Assembly (NCBI RefSeq): GCF_014898815.1
Contig: NW_026515517.1
Span: forward strand, 169,501-233,500
DNA length: 64,000 bases
Source of the DNA: Panonychus citri
Lineage: Eukaryota > Arthropoda > Arachnida > Trombidiformes > Tetranychidae
Direction of reading: 5' to 3'
Made by a program: the position numbers and the translations under genes. The notes below the pieces were generated by a model. The model did not search any database. It was not told the origin of the DNA and saw nothing but the letters and a program-made list of their open reading frames with translations. Of the stretch, positions 41,634 to 52,454 are shown one piece after another. Each line of letters opens with the position of its first letter. Positions within the stretch are counted from its first letter, which is position 1.

Positions 41634-42971
41634 ATGTCTTGTGTTTTTTCATTTGAAGTCTTCGATCTTATCATTTCTGAAATTGACAATCTTGAAACGT
41701 TGTTTTCATTTGCATGTGCATACCCTGAATGTTTACCTTGCATACTACGAAGATGTGCTAAAATATTTTTCATACAAAAAAGTCAACCAAATAGTCACCG
41801 TTCGAAAACTTTTCTCAACGCTACATCAAAGTGTCACAGTTTGCTTGTACTGTTGAACAATTCGTACAAACGTATCGCAAAAAAGTTTTGCAAGTTGTTA
41901 CTTGAGAATGGGAAATCTGTCAAGATTTTTCCCAATCTTAAGCTGATTGATGCTCATCTGCTTCCTGATGTTTGCCTGTTAAGTGTATACTTTGTACAAT
42001 TCCTTGATAGACGACAAACTGAGCATTTGGAAAAATATTCAATCAGTGTTTATGATAAGTATTCTAGATATGATGCAGCTCGGATGTGTTCATTTATAGA
42101 TTTAACGGAAGCAAAACATGAAGCAGTTGTAATTGATAACGTAGAAGATTTCTATATACACATACCTTACATGTTGGATGGAAGATCAAGCTCACGCATT
42201 GATAGTCTAAAAACGCGGTATACTTGGACAACAAATGACAACAGTGCTTATTTTTTCAACATATTTGAGTGTCGTCTACACAATTTGACCATTGATTATG
42301 AGTTCACAAGTTTTCCTTTTGCGACAAGGGCGTTACAAAATCGATCGAATCAACGATATTCTATAAAAAAGTATATATTGTGTGCATCACTTGATGTTTT
42401 GATTCTGAAACTTGGTCCAGTTAACATTAAATGGGATTTCTTTAAGCAATGTCAAATTAGCCACCTATATATGGATGTTGTTTTCACCGATGAGATCTGT
42501 TTATCAGACTTACCTGACTTTCCGGTGAACACTCTACAATCATTGGTTATAATACTGCGTAACTTTCAAGCTGACGTGAAACTTATCGATTTTATTTTAT
42601 GCTTTCCCAAATTGGTTAACTTGCGGATTGTCAATCAGCATGATTTAACCTTTGAAACAATTAACATGTTGATCGGTAAACTGGTACATTTGGAGAATTT
42701 AGTTTTGGAAAATTGTTCCCTAACACCTTACAAACCAAGTCAATTTCAGCCGAGTCTGCTCCTACCCAGCCAATCGCTCAAGCGCAAGTCAACATCAATA
42801 TCTTTCAATACCACATCATTGTCTGCACAAGAAGGAGATATTATTCTTTTTGAAAATTTCTATAAAAACTGTTTCCATTTATCTAATCTTGATAAAGCTA
42901 TGTTGTATTGGGTCACGGATGACAAACTCAAAACGCAAAAACGCAATCCCAACCCACAAAAGGGCACATAG
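41634..42971 (+). CDS. F-box/LRR-like protein 1
   Basis: This 445-aa protein starts at an ATG. Residues 3-45 form an F-box-like helical segment (VFDLIISEIDNLETLFSFAC). The remainder is divergent leucine-rich repeat (residues of about 255-375: LDVLILKLGPVNIKWDFF, LVNLRIVNQHDLTF, LENLVLENCSL). F-box proteins recruit substrates to SCF ubiquitin ligases through Skp1. It is clearly paralogous to the gene at 46,639, with matching F-box, LRR block and C-terminal ending (FYKNCFHLSNLDKAML against FYKDCFHISNLHLAMI). This copy lacks the Gln and Asp tracts. The substrate is unknown. An F-box gene beside RING genes suggests control of host proteolysis. Confidence 0.75.
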   Translation: MSCVFSFEVFDLIISEIDNLETLFSFACAYPECLPCILRRCAKIFFIQKSQPNSHRSKTFLNATSKCHSLLVLLNNSYKRIAKKFCKLLLENGKSVKIFPNLKLIDAHLLPDVCLLSVYFVQFLDRRQTEHLEKYSISVYDKYSRYDAARMCSFIDLTEAKHEAVVIDNVEDFYIHIPYMLDGRSSSRIDSLKTRYTWTTNDNSAYFFNIFECRLHNLTIDYEFTSFPFATRALQNRSNQRYSIKKYILCASLDVLILKLGPVNIKWDFFKQCQISHLYMDVVFTDEICLSDLPDFPVNTLQSLVIILRNFQADVKLIDFILCFPKLVNLRIVNQHDLTFETINMLIGKLVHLENLVLENCSLTPYKPSQFQPSLLLPSQSLKRKSTSISFNTTSLSAQEGDIILFENFYKNCFHLSNLDKAMLYWVTDDKLKTQKRNPNPQKGT

Positions 42972-43282
42972 AGCATATATAGCATAGCATAGCATAGCAT
43001 AGCATAGTATTGGTATTGTGTATCAAATCAATGATTACTTTACTTTAAATAAAAAAAATTTTCACATTGCAATCGTATTCAAGTATTATTTTATTGGGCA
43101 TAATGATGCTTCCCGCAATTCACATATCATTGCACAAACTCATGCATTGGTACCACACTGTGTGAAAACACACTCTTTCTCTGCATATAATGTTTGTAAC
43201 ATATTTATATAATAGTTAATAGTTTAATCAAGCAGTTCATCTCTATTTATCAACAGTTAGCATAAGCATTTCCATAAATCAT
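42972..43282. repeat. spacer with pentanucleotide repeat
   Basis: A (GCATA) run lies at about 42,980-43,008 just after the F-box gene. The remainder is AT-rich. A 64-codon frame here starts at GTG and is not called. Confidence 0.6.
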
Positions 43283-44029
43283 TCATAAATTCCATTTAAA
43301 TGGGTCAATCGCTCTTTTTTGGTATTTAATAAGACGTTCCATTTTGATCATTGCTGCCTTTTTAGCAGGATACCGAAGGATGGCACATTTTACTGGATTA
43401 TAGCCTATTGCACAAATGGCCAAATCAAAATGTGATATAATTTCATCCATGTATTTTTGTAATCGCATCCTTTTATAACAGGTTATAATCAGCTGGTATG
43501 AACCAAGAACAAAAATAGAAATAATATTCGTATAGTCAACATCTCTGTAGTACATTCCATCAAGCTCGTCGTCGTCGTCGTCATCATTATTATTATCATC
43601 ATCAGCATTTAAAGCAATGCCAGCATTACGAGCAGCTCTAGCAGCAGCAGTGCCACCATTGTCATCTGACATTAGAGAGCCATCATCATCATTGTCACTT
43701 TCATCAGTCAGCAAATCTGAAAGTGAATCACGCTCCAGCAAAGAGTTAGGAATTGGTATAGATGTCGCGCCAAAACTTACAAGATCCGATACAACTTTTT
43801 CCAATTTACCATATGGTATATTCAACCAAACGTCTATATTGGTGAAAGTGTTGGTCCTGCCATCTATGAATGCCATGAAACCACCCGCAATAAACCAAAG
43901 ATAATCAATTTTAGACTTTTGGAGTCTTTTGAAGAAAGCATCTAACACCTCACTTTTTTCAATTTTGAATTCACAGTTTACAGGTGCTAGTAGAGACATA
44001 CAATGTTCAGAGGGAGGTAGATTTTTCAT
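43283..44029 (-). CDS. nucleotidyltransferase-fold-like protein
   Basis: This 248-aa protein starts at an ATG. Residues 45-70 contain IAGGF (G49, G50) followed by TNIDVWL, the layout of the pol-beta-type nucleotidyltransferase core: a GG turn, then a D-x-D strand. The first acid is Asn64 while D66 is kept. A third acid may be D202 in SHFDLAIC, a helix-strand motif typical of the same fold. Between them lies an acidic insertion encoded by GAT/GAC repeats. The tail is basic. With one metal ligand replaced it may be inactive or divergent. Genes of this fold occur in several large DNA viruses, but the nucleotide substrate is unknown. A TATAAAAG lies at 44,119-44,126. Confidence 0.6.
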   Translation of the reverse strand: MKNLPPSEHCMSLLAPVNCEFKIEKSEVLDAFFKRLQKSKIDYLWFIAGGFMAFIDGRTNTFTNIDVWLNIPYGKLEKVVSDLVSFGATSIPIPNSLLERDSLSDLLTDESDNDDDGSLMSDDNGGTAAARAARNAGIALNADDDNNNDDDDDDELDGMYYRDVDYTNIISIFVLGSYQLIITCYKRMRLQKYMDEIISHFDLAICAIGYNPVKCAILRYPAKKAAMIKMERLIKYQKRAIDPFKWNL

Positions 44030-44432
44030 TTTTCACAGTAAAGCTCCAGATAACATCAAAGTTACTAGTATTGAAATTAACAAAAAAATGTGATGCTTGT
44101 GATACACTATCAGGTTGACTTTTATATATATATATTATATATATATATATACTTTTATACGACGACTTCTATATACGAAGTTTTACAATAAATGTATAAT
44201 ATTACAATGTAGTTTTCTTTCTGGTAACAACGATATTTATTCTAAATCAATCCATCATTGTATTTGTTACCTTTCTTAAAAAACATTGATCACGTGATTA
44301 TTACATACAACTGCAACATGTTTGACTGTATGTCTTGTATTATCTAAAAACAAAGGTTTTGCGTGTGTGTGTGTATGTGTTTCATTTCGTCAAAAGGGAT
44401 AGCTTCTCTCTCTCTCTCTCTTTCTCTGTCTA

Positions 44433-44467
<35 letters not shown>

Positions 44468-44683
44468 TTCAGTGTATTTGTTTGTGTGTATTAGAGCCAG
44501 AGACAAAGAGAAGTATCGAGAGTAAGAGAGAGAGAGAGACAGAGAGACAGAGAGAAAGAAAGAGTCAGCTACGAGCTATGAACAAGCCGACCGAATAAAG
44601 ATACCATCATATATATATGATATTATCATGAAGGACAAGGGCAATGTTATAATAAGATAGTGTTAATAATGTATGTAAGCAAT
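44030..44683. repeat. spacer with TA, CT, GTCT and GA microsatellites
   Basis: TA runs lie at 44,124-44,152, CT at 44,406-44,428, GTCT tetranucleotides at about 44,430-44,467 and GAGA at 44,525-44,565. The 87-codon frame across them is a repeat translation. TATAAAAG on the minus strand (44,126 down to 44,119) serves the nucleotidyltransferase-like gene. Confidence 0.7.
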
Positions 44684-45649
44684 CTATTCATCATCTATTT
44701 TCCAGTTACCGTAAAAAATTGAGGAAACACATTTACTTCCATTGTTATCAGCATGTGGATCCAGGGTGTGTCGATAGTATTCCGTAATTCGGTCTTGACA
44801 AATGGGACAACAAGACTTACATGCAGTTGCAGACAAACGTTCATAGTAGATACAAGGAAAACAAAATAGATGAAAACAATTTGTTTGAATCATTTCAATT
44901 TTACGATAAACAGTACAACAATTTTGACATTTCTGTGGTTCTCGAAGTGATATATCACTTTTTATCATTGTAATTTTATCCTTTAGTTGAGTTTTTTTAT
45001 ATTGCAACAATTTGATTGGCTCATCAAGGATCGTCAAGTATGGTCTGTAATTATTTGCATGAGATAACAGCGTTTCATCAGTCACGCAACAATCTCCATT
45101 AATCTGTCCAATAATACGATCATATGCCGATTTGTTCGTTGCATTCTGTGTTGTTGTTGTTGTTTCTGATTTCGATGATGTTAATGAGCATGATGATGAT
45201 GCCGATGCTGATGATGATAATGATGGGACCATTTCAAGTAAAACATTTTGTAATCCATTCCTTATGTCCTGTAATTTGGATAGTTCACTGATTGTGATTC
45301 CAAGTTGTTTTGAATATTCACCTATTTTAGTGTAAAGTGAGCATATTTTTAATTCAACCGATGACACATTTTTAATTGGTATCATTGGGTTTTCCAAATA
45401 ATAGACAGCAAAATGGGGCTTAAGTAAACATTTTCCAAATATTTTACTATCTTTATTGTATACTACTGACGATAAACTAGAACCTGATACAAAGGTTGTT
45501 GTTGTTGTTGTTGGTGTTGTCATTGTAGCTGTTGTTGTTGCTGTTGCTAGCAGTGGTGTTGGTGCTTGTGGGGTCATTATTGCTGATTTGTCTGTGTTGG
45601 TTGTTGTTGTTGTTGTTGTTGTTGTTGAAGGTGCAGTTTGAGCACTCAT
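44684..45649 (-). CDS. C-terminal RING-finger protein (RING paralogue 3)
   Basis: This 321-aa protein starts at an ATG. The N-terminal 60 residues are Thr-rich low complexity. A helical region with a Ser tract follows. The RING at residues 241-284 is C-x2-C-x13-C-x1-H-x2-C-x2-C-x14-C-x2-C, four residues longer before the last pair than the other three. The tail (EYYRHTLDPHADNNG) keeps the family pattern of an aromatic pair, Leu/Ile-Asp and Gly. Probably an E3 ligase. It lies between the nucleotidyltransferase-like gene and the second F-box gene. Confidence 0.83.
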   Translation of the reverse strand: MSAQTAPSTTTTTTTTTNTDKSAIMTPQAPTPLLATATTTATMTTPTTTTTTFVSGSSLSSVVYNKDSKIFGKCLLKPHFAVYYLENPMIPIKNVSSVELKICSLYTKIGEYSKQLGITISELSKLQDIRNGLQNVLLEMVPSLSSSASASSSCSLTSSKSETTTTTQNATNKSAYDRIIGQINGDCCVTDETLLSHANNYRPYLTILDEPIKLLQYKKTQLKDKITMIKSDISLREPQKCQNCCTVYRKIEMIQTNCFHLFCFPCIYYERLSATACKSCCPICQDRITEYYRHTLDPHADNNGSKCVSSIFYGNWKIDDE

Positions 45650-46638
45650 TACTAGTAGTTGCTCTTAAGATTGGTCTGGATGTTTGCTGGTAGACATATA
45701 TACATTCAATGACATGAATCTATCTATTATGATACGCTGGCTGGCTGGCTTGGATTTACGCTTCACAAAACAAAAAAGAGCAATCAATACTTAATTGCAT
45801 CTACAACCACATAAATAAATAAATGCATATATATATATAAATAATCTATTAGAAAAATTGTAAAAATGTATAAAATATTTATCCTATCTATTCTGTTAAT
45901 CTGGTTATTCATCAATCGTCAATTCATTTACACTGAAAGTGCACAATCTAATTCTGTACTTACTTACACATTCTCAATCAGTTATAAATTACGGAAACTT
46001 GTTTGTACTTGTTCATTTTGAATTTTTTTCCAATTTCCACCAATATCAAGATAAAAAATTGTCAATTTTGCTATCACAAATTAAGTAATGAGTTTGACAT
46101 TTTTTCGTTTGGGTTGTTGTTGTTGTTATTGTTGTTGTTGTTATAATGATGACGATAGTTGTAACGATGCTTATTGCATGCTTTTTTATGTGCAAAAGAG
46201 CAATTGAGTTTATTTAAACCCATCACGTCAACTGCTTTTGCTCCAGACCAATTATGGAAAGAGGGGAAAACACTTTTTACCTCGTATAGAATATATATGT
46301 ATACATTTATATATAGACTGAAATTGGTAAGAGAAAAACAATAAGCACGCTATTGATAACTTTGAAACATAACTACGACGGTGACAACGACAAGAACTCC
46401 CCACTAACAGATAACAGTTATTGCCTTTATATATATATATATTGCATTTTTTTGTAAATCATTTTGTGTTTGACTACAGTTAAACCTAGCCAGCAAGCAA
46501 CAACAACAACAACAACAACCTTTTATAGCACATACGTTGCAGTTTCTATATTTATCTATATATATTTATTTATATATAGACAAACCAATAGGTTACCCTA
46601 TTGTATATACTGTATACACCAGTATAACAACATTTACA
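45650..46638. other. intergenic with trinucleotide runs
   Basis: 989 bp upstream of two divergent genes. It contains GTT runs near 46,113-46,142, CAA runs near 46,498-46,520, TA runs near 46,425-46,441, and TATA-like sites for both genes. No separate gene. The open frame from 46,537 is a non-ATG extension of the next gene. Confidence 0.5.
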
Positions 46639-48315
46639 ATGTGTACAACGTCTTGTATCTTTCCGATTGATATTTTTCATGAAATAATACAACAAATTGA
46701 TGATTTACAAAGTCTTTTTGCACTTGCTTGTGCATATCCTGATTTTTTGTTACCAATAGTGATACGACGATTGACAAATATTTACTTTTTACATGCTGAA
46801 AAAACCCATCACATTCACCGCCAGCAATTGCAGCAGCAGCAGCAACAACAGCAACAGCAACAGCAGCAGCAGCAGCAGCAGCAGTTCTCAATAAACAATT
46901 ATGTTCTGAAGAAGGGTGAAGGATACCTATCAAGCAAGGTAGCAAAACATTCATCCATCTTATCAGTGAACCGTACCTGGGAACAATACTCTCGACAATT
47001 TATACAACTTTTAAAAACGTATCAACTTTCATACAATATTTTTCCACAGCTTGTTACAATTGATGATACTTTACTTGATCAAATAGGTAATCCATGGTTT
47101 TTGTGTTTACTTCAAGACCGACAACTGGTAACATATCTTCAAAGTGTTGCAAATAGAATTGCACAGACAAACAAGTTTAGAAATCAACATATTTGGAATT
47201 ATTCTTACATCAATTTTCGATCAAATGCTCACCATGAAGCAATACTTGTTGATAGTTTAGATATGATTGGTGAAAAAATACCCTACATAGAAGGCGAAGC
47301 ATACCCTGATTCAGCGAAACTTGTTAGCTTAAAGCTTCATCTATTACAATTTACTCCTCAACGGTTGAACGGACAACAACAACAACAACAACAACAACCG
47401 AGAAACGCTGAAAACGACAACAACATAAAAAATTACAAAATGTTGAAACTTCGATCATTAAATTTATTCATTGATCATTATATTCCTATTCATTGGTCTG
47501 TCCACCCTGACGCTGAACAAGTTCAAAATGACAATAGAGATGATGGTGGTGACTATCATCATAATGGACGTGATGAAAATGAAGAAGTTGATGCTGCTGT
47601 TCTCGCAATTGAATTTGATAACAATGATGATGATGATGATGATGATATGGCTGATGAAAATTTTGAAGCTGATTTTGAGGCACTTTCAATAAAACCTATC
47701 ACAAGTTGCCTTTTCAATGAAAATTTAGAAGTTTTAATATTGAAAATTGGTTTTGTTAACATTTCTTGGGATTTTTTTCAATATTGTTTCATTAAACATT
47801 CCTATTTCAGTGTTAAATTCAATGAAACATTCAATATACACATCACGCCGGATCAATCCTGTCCTTCATTGGAATCACTGGTCATTGTTTGTGAAAAAGA
47901 TGACCCTGAATATAACCTTGATGATGATGATGATACTGATGCTGGTGATGATAGTGATGACGATGAAGACAACTACACTTACATTGATAATTTGTCTGAA
48001 TTACTTCAATGCTTCCCAAATTTGAAAAATTTACGACTTGTTAATGAAAACAGTCTTACCTGGAAAGAGTTCGATAAACTACGACTGCACTCATTGAAAG
48101 CTCTTGAAAATGTAGTATTTGAGAATTGTTCACAAATCACACAAGCAACCCAAACAGATGTGGATAAACGCAACTGTGGCAACCTCAATTTAACCTACAA
48201 TAAAAATCCAATTTATGCTAAATCTGGAGATATAATAATTTACACTGATTTTTACAAGGATTGTTTTCACATTTCGAACTTACATTTAGCAATGATTTTT
48301 TTTGTAAATAACTGA
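46639..48315 (+). CDS. F-box/LRR-like protein 2
   Basis: The ATG at 46,639 gives 558 aa, matching the start of the paralogue at 41,634. The upstream frame crosses a TA-rich leader with no ATG. The F-box-like segment is IDIFHEIIQQIDDLQSLFAL (residues about 8-28). Inserted Gln runs (about 62-83 and 245-255) and acidic runs (about 300-345 and 425-445), encoded by CAG/CAA and GAT repeats, account for most of the extra 113 residues. LRR-like strands follow (LEVLILKIGFVNISWDFF, LKNLRLVNENSLTW, LENVVFENCS). Probably a substrate adaptor for SCF-type ubiquitin ligase, with unknown target. Confidence 0.75.
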   Translation: MCTTSCIFPIDIFHEIIQQIDDLQSLFALACAYPDFLLPIVIRRLTNIYFLHAEKTHHIHRQQLQQQQQQQQQQQQQQQQQQFSINNYVLKKGEGYLSSKVAKHSSILSVNRTWEQYSRQFIQLLKTYQLSYNIFPQLVTIDDTLLDQIGNPWFLCLLQDRQLVTYLQSVANRIAQTNKFRNQHIWNYSYINFRSNAHHEAILVDSLDMIGEKIPYIEGEAYPDSAKLVSLKLHLLQFTPQRLNGQQQQQQQQPRNAENDNNIKNYKMLKLRSLNLFIDHYIPIHWSVHPDAEQVQNDNRDDGGDYHHNGRDENEEVDAAVLAIEFDNNDDDDDDDMADENFEADFEALSIKPITSCLFNENLEVLILKIGFVNISWDFFQYCFIKHSYFSVKFNETFNIHITPDQSCPSLESLVIVCEKDDPEYNLDDDDDTDAGDDSDDDEDNYTYIDNLSELLQCFPNLKNLRLVNENSLTWKEFDKLRLHSLKALENVVFENCSQITQATQTDVDKRNCGNLNLTYNKNPIYAKSGDIIIYTDFYKDCFHISNLHLAMIFFVNN

Positions 48316-48634
48316 ATACCTTTTTTTGTGATTTGAAAGCCTATTTTCCTCTGTTTTACAATTTAATTCTCTTACTTTTTCATCTGCAATTCCAGACACC
48401 CAAAAAATTGCGAAATGGGTTGATACCTGGCTTGTTTCATCATGCCAATAAAAGCAACACCCAATAAAAATATACTGTATAACGTAAATATCATTATCAA
48501 ATAAAACTCAAATACATCAAATTGAAAATCAAGTAGCGCTATTTCTTATAAATAAAAGTAAAATGAATTAAACAGAAAGAGAGAGAAAGAGACAGAGAAA
48601 CAGAAAGAAAAACAGAAAAATCAAGTAATTAGAG

Positions 48635-49100
48635 ATCAAAGTTTATATTTACTTTGCAAAAGCCATTTGCAGAGTAAATAAAGAATAAGATAGAAAAAGA
48701 AATAGAAAGAAAAAAAATAGAAAGAGAGAGGAAGAGAAATAGGCAGAAAAACAGAAAAATCAAGTAATTAAGGATCGGAGTTTATATTTACTTTGCAAAA
48801 GCCATTTGCAGAGTAAATAAAGAGTAAGATAGAAAAAGAGATAGAAAGAAAAAAAATAGAAAGAGAGAGGAAGAGAAATAGGCAGAAAAACAGAAAAATC
48901 AAGTAAGGATCAAAGTTTATATTTACTTTGCAAAAGCCATTTGCAGAGTAAATAAAGAATAAATAGAAAAGAAATAGAAAGAAAAAATAGAAAGAGAGGA
49001 AGAGAAATAGGCAGAAAAACAGAAAAATCAAGTAATGGGATCAGGTTTATATTTACTTTGCAAAAGCCATTTGCAGAGTAAATAAAGAGTAAGATAGAAA
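48635..49100. repeat. diverged hr-like palindromic array D (4 units)
   Basis: Four units of about 133 bp carry a palindrome with arms TTTACTTTGCAAA and TTTGCAGAGTAAA and centre AGCCA. There is one mismatch between arms. All four share one centre orientation. GA-rich spacers (AGATAGAAAAAGA) separate them. The layout up to TAAATAAAGA is that of arrays A and B, so this is a diverged member of the same family. Confidence 0.8.
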
Positions 49101-49187
49101 AAGAGATAGAAAAAACAAAGAATATGAAAAGAGAGAGAAAAACAGAAAGAACTTGAAAGATCTTATTTAAAATAATATTATCTACAA

Positions 49188-49318
49188 CGCATGTCTAATC
49201 ATTGTATATGGGAGCTCAAATTCTCCCACATTCTCCCGCTTTTAATATATACTGATACATATTACTCATACCGGTTATGGGTAGGTTGGTTGGCATTTGA
49301 GCGAGAGGATATTTTTTC

Positions 49319-49371
<53 letters not shown>

Positions 49372-50700
49372 TATATGATATATATATTACTTATATACTC
49401 ATATATACTGTTATACTTATATACACAACTATGTATATACTCTTTCTTTTGGGTCTGTCTATTTTGAGCTTCTATCCCTTATACCTGTCTATCACAAGTC
49501 TCTTTCTTTTTCTAACTGTCTATTTCGAGTTTCATTCTATTCACACTGTCTGTAGTGTAATCTCTTTCTCTGTGGGTCTTTCTTTTTGAGGGTCTCTTAC
49601 TCTTCTTCTCTTACGTACCCATCATTTTGATTTTTAGGAAAAAGGATTGGTGGCTGGAAGGAAAACGAAACTATTACTATCCGTACTTTATTTTTGGATA
49701 CAATTTGATGATTTTGTTCTAAAATTGTCATCTACCTTGCTGTAGCATACTTGAATGAATGCACTGAAGTATCAATTCTCTTTCTGGTGTCTCTTTCTTT
49801 TTTGGTTTCTCTTTCTATTGTCTCTTTCTTTTTGATGGTCTCTTTCTCTGTGGGTCTTTCTTTTTGAGGGTCTCTTACTCTTCTTCTCTTACGTACCCAT
49901 CATTTTGATTTTTAGGAAAAAGGATTGGTGGCTGGAAGGAAAACGAAACTATTACTATCCGTACTTTATTTTTGGATACAATTTGATGATTTTGTTCTAA
50001 AATTGTCATCTACCTTGCTGTAGCATACTTGAATGAATACTGAAGTATCAATTCTCTTTCTGGTGTCTCTTTCTTTTTGGTTTCTTTTTCTGTTGTCTCT
50101 TTCTTTTGATGGTCTCTTTCTCTGTGGGTCTTTCTTTTGAGGTCTCTTACTCTTCTTCTCTTACGTACCCATCATTTTGATTTTTAGGAAAAAGTTGGTG
50201 GCTGGAAGAAAACAAAACTATTACTATCCGTACTTTATTTTGGATACAATTTGATGATTTTGTTCTAAAATTGTCATCTACCTGCTGTAGCATACTTGAA
50301 TGAATGCACTGAAGTATCAATTCTCTTTCTGGTGTCTCTTTCTTTTTGATGGTCTCTTTCTCTGTGGGTCTTTCTTTTTGAGGGTCTCTTACTCTTCTTC
50401 TCTTACGTACCCATCATTTTGATTTTTAGGAAAAAGGATTGGTGGCTGGAAGGAAAACGAAACTATTACTATCCGTACTCCATTTTTGGATACAATTTGA
50501 TGCTTTTGTTCTAAAATCGTCATCTACCTTGCTGTAGCATACTTGAATGAATGCACTGAAGTATCAATTCTCTTTCTGGTGTCTCTTTCTTTTTTGGTTT
50601 CTCTTTCTCTGTGGGTCTTTCTTTTTGATGGTCTCTTTCTCTTCTTCTCTTACGTACCCATCATTTTGATTTTTAGGAAAAAGGATTGGTGGTTACATGT
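49188..50700. repeat. dispersed CT-rich repeat block, copy 2, with tandem modules
   Basis: Homologous to 17,799-18,620: it has GGGTAGGTTGGTTGGCATTT at 49,279, then a TA microsatellite, then CT-rich modules. The module containing CTTACGTACCCATCATTTTG and GGATTGGTGGCTGGAAGG recurs five times at intervals of about 242-276 bp. The third module (about 50,030-50,290) is shortened by many single-repeat deletions. Confidence 0.8.
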
Positions 50701-50799
50701 CCATCAGTCTGATCATCACATACGAATTTTGATTGCCACTTTTTGCTTTACTTTTTGATTCTTTTTTTTCGCTGCCCTCCCTATCTCTCTTTTTTCACG

Positions 50800-51560
50800 T
50801 CTCTCTTTCTGTTTCAATACCAAAATTATGAGGAACAGCTAGAAGTAAGTAACTACACTCTTTGTGATCCTGTAAATTATCAAATTTTGCTTCCCCCTTT
50901 TTGTATTACGTCCTGATTCTTTTTTGTCGCTGCCCTCCCTATCTCTCTCTCTCTCTCTTTCTCTGTCTGAATACCAAAATTATGAGGAACAGCTAGAAGT
51001 AAGTAACTACACTCTTTGTGTTCCATAGAATTGTCAAATTTTACCTCCCCCTTTTTGCTTTACTTCCTGATTCTAATTTTTTCGCTGCCTTTCCTCTCTC
51101 TTTCTTACGCTATTTTTCTCTAGTTGATTTCTCTCTCTCTCTCTCTCTCATTCTCTCTCTGTGTGCGTATGTGTGTGTGTGTGTGTGTTTCAATATTCAA
51201 ATCACGAGAAGCATCTAGAAGTAAGTAAATACTTTCTTTGTGTTCCACTAAATTGACAAATTTTGATTCCCCCTTTTTGACCTACTTCCTGATTCTTTTT
51301 TCTCTGCCCTTCCTAGCTCTTTCTCTTTTCTTTTTCTCTATTTGATTTCTCTCTCGTTTTCTCTCTTTTTCTCTTTCTCTCTGTGTGTGTTTCAATATCC
51401 AATTCGTGTCAATATCTTTTTTTTTTCAAAATTTACTTATTTGAGGTTTAACTATACAAACTGGTTAACTTTTGTTCACCACTCACTTATGAACATTGCG
51501 CCTAACATGAGAAACAGCTAAAAGTAAGTAACTTCTCTTTGTGTTCCACTAAATTGACAA
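50800..51560. repeat. T-rich modules each carrying GTAAGT
   Basis: Four degenerate copies of a unit read CT-rich tract, then AACAGCTAGAAGTAAGTAAC, then a CCCCCTTTTTG stretch. GTAAGT lies at 50,845, 50,999, 51,221 and 51,524. The motif equals a strong 5' splice donor, but no coding frame joins it. Confidence 0.65.
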
Positions 51561-52279
51561 ATTTTGATTCCCCCCTTTTTGATTTACTTTCTGCTTTATT
51601 TATCACTTTTTTCTTATTCTTCTTATTCTGCTGAAAACTATAAATTTACTAATACGTACATTTCAATGACTAAAGAGTAAATTGTCATCCATTTTGTCTT
51701 TTTCATTTGCTTTACATCGAAAATTGCTTCATCTTTTAATGAGCTTTTTGTTTATACCACTTTTGTTTTTTTACAGGTTATTTGTCTATACGAACCATGA
51801 ATCAGAGTATTGGTAAACTATGACTGAAATTCTTTTTTTTACCTAAACCAACATATTGCTTGATGTAAGAAAGATACGAAAAAATACATCGAAACACAAT
51901 GTGCCCCAATCGATGCCATTTTCCAAATTATTAGTTTTAACTTTTGCACTTTGCACTAATTCCTTGTTATTGGTTTTTAGGTTTTGTTTTGTCCAAGCTT
52001 TTTACTTTTCTAATATCTTTTTTTTTTGCTAGCAGCCTTTCAGTGATTTGTTTCTCATTCTCATTTGATTTTTTTGTACTAATCTAGATCTGATGCGCAT
52101 GCCTGTATATCGTACATTTTGTTGTATAAAACAGCTTTTTCTATGACACTATTTATTAGTCCCTTTTCAATCATCTTAATATCAACAACCCTTCATGTTG
52201 TCTGATCGTTTTTTCATGCAATAACAATAACTACAGCAGTGAAAAAATAATAACCAAAGTTTGCCACATTAGTCAACAT

Positions 52280-52287
52280 TATAAAAC
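52280..52287 (+). promoter_or_regulatory. TATA box for RING paralogue 4
   Basis: TATAAAAC lies about 170 bp before the ATG at 52,455. Confidence 0.4.
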
Positions 52288-52454
52288 TGTTTTCTGCAGG
52301 CAACTCTTTTTCTAACCAAACTAACCTTTCTAACCAAGCAAACATCAATTAGTTTATATTTTGTGAAATCCTATGAATAGCTTTTTGAATAGTATCTGTT
52401 ATCTGTAGATTCAATTTGATTCAATATTTTTCAATAATAATAACCTAGCCAGTT

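Larger units (their letters stand above)
48316..52454. other. 4.1-kb noncoding region with hr-like array and CT-rich modules
   Basis: No credible ORF of length is present. In order it holds a diverged hr array (48.6-49.1 kb), a second copy of the CT-rich dispersed block (49.2-50.7 kb), four GTAAGT-bearing T-rich modules (50.8-51.5 kb), and plain T-rich DNA up to the promoter of the fourth RING gene. Several pyrimidine tracts ending in CAG (about 51,776 and 52,300) look like splice acceptors. Confidence 0.65.

Noticed and set aside
41634..42971. Host F-box gene captured intact
   Set aside because: The gene is intronless, highly diverged and has a repeat-expanded paralogue in the same cluster, so an old viral or locus-specific family is more likely than a recent host copy.
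44335..44598. 87-codon ORF
   Set aside because: It is composed of CT, GTCT and GA microsatellite translation.
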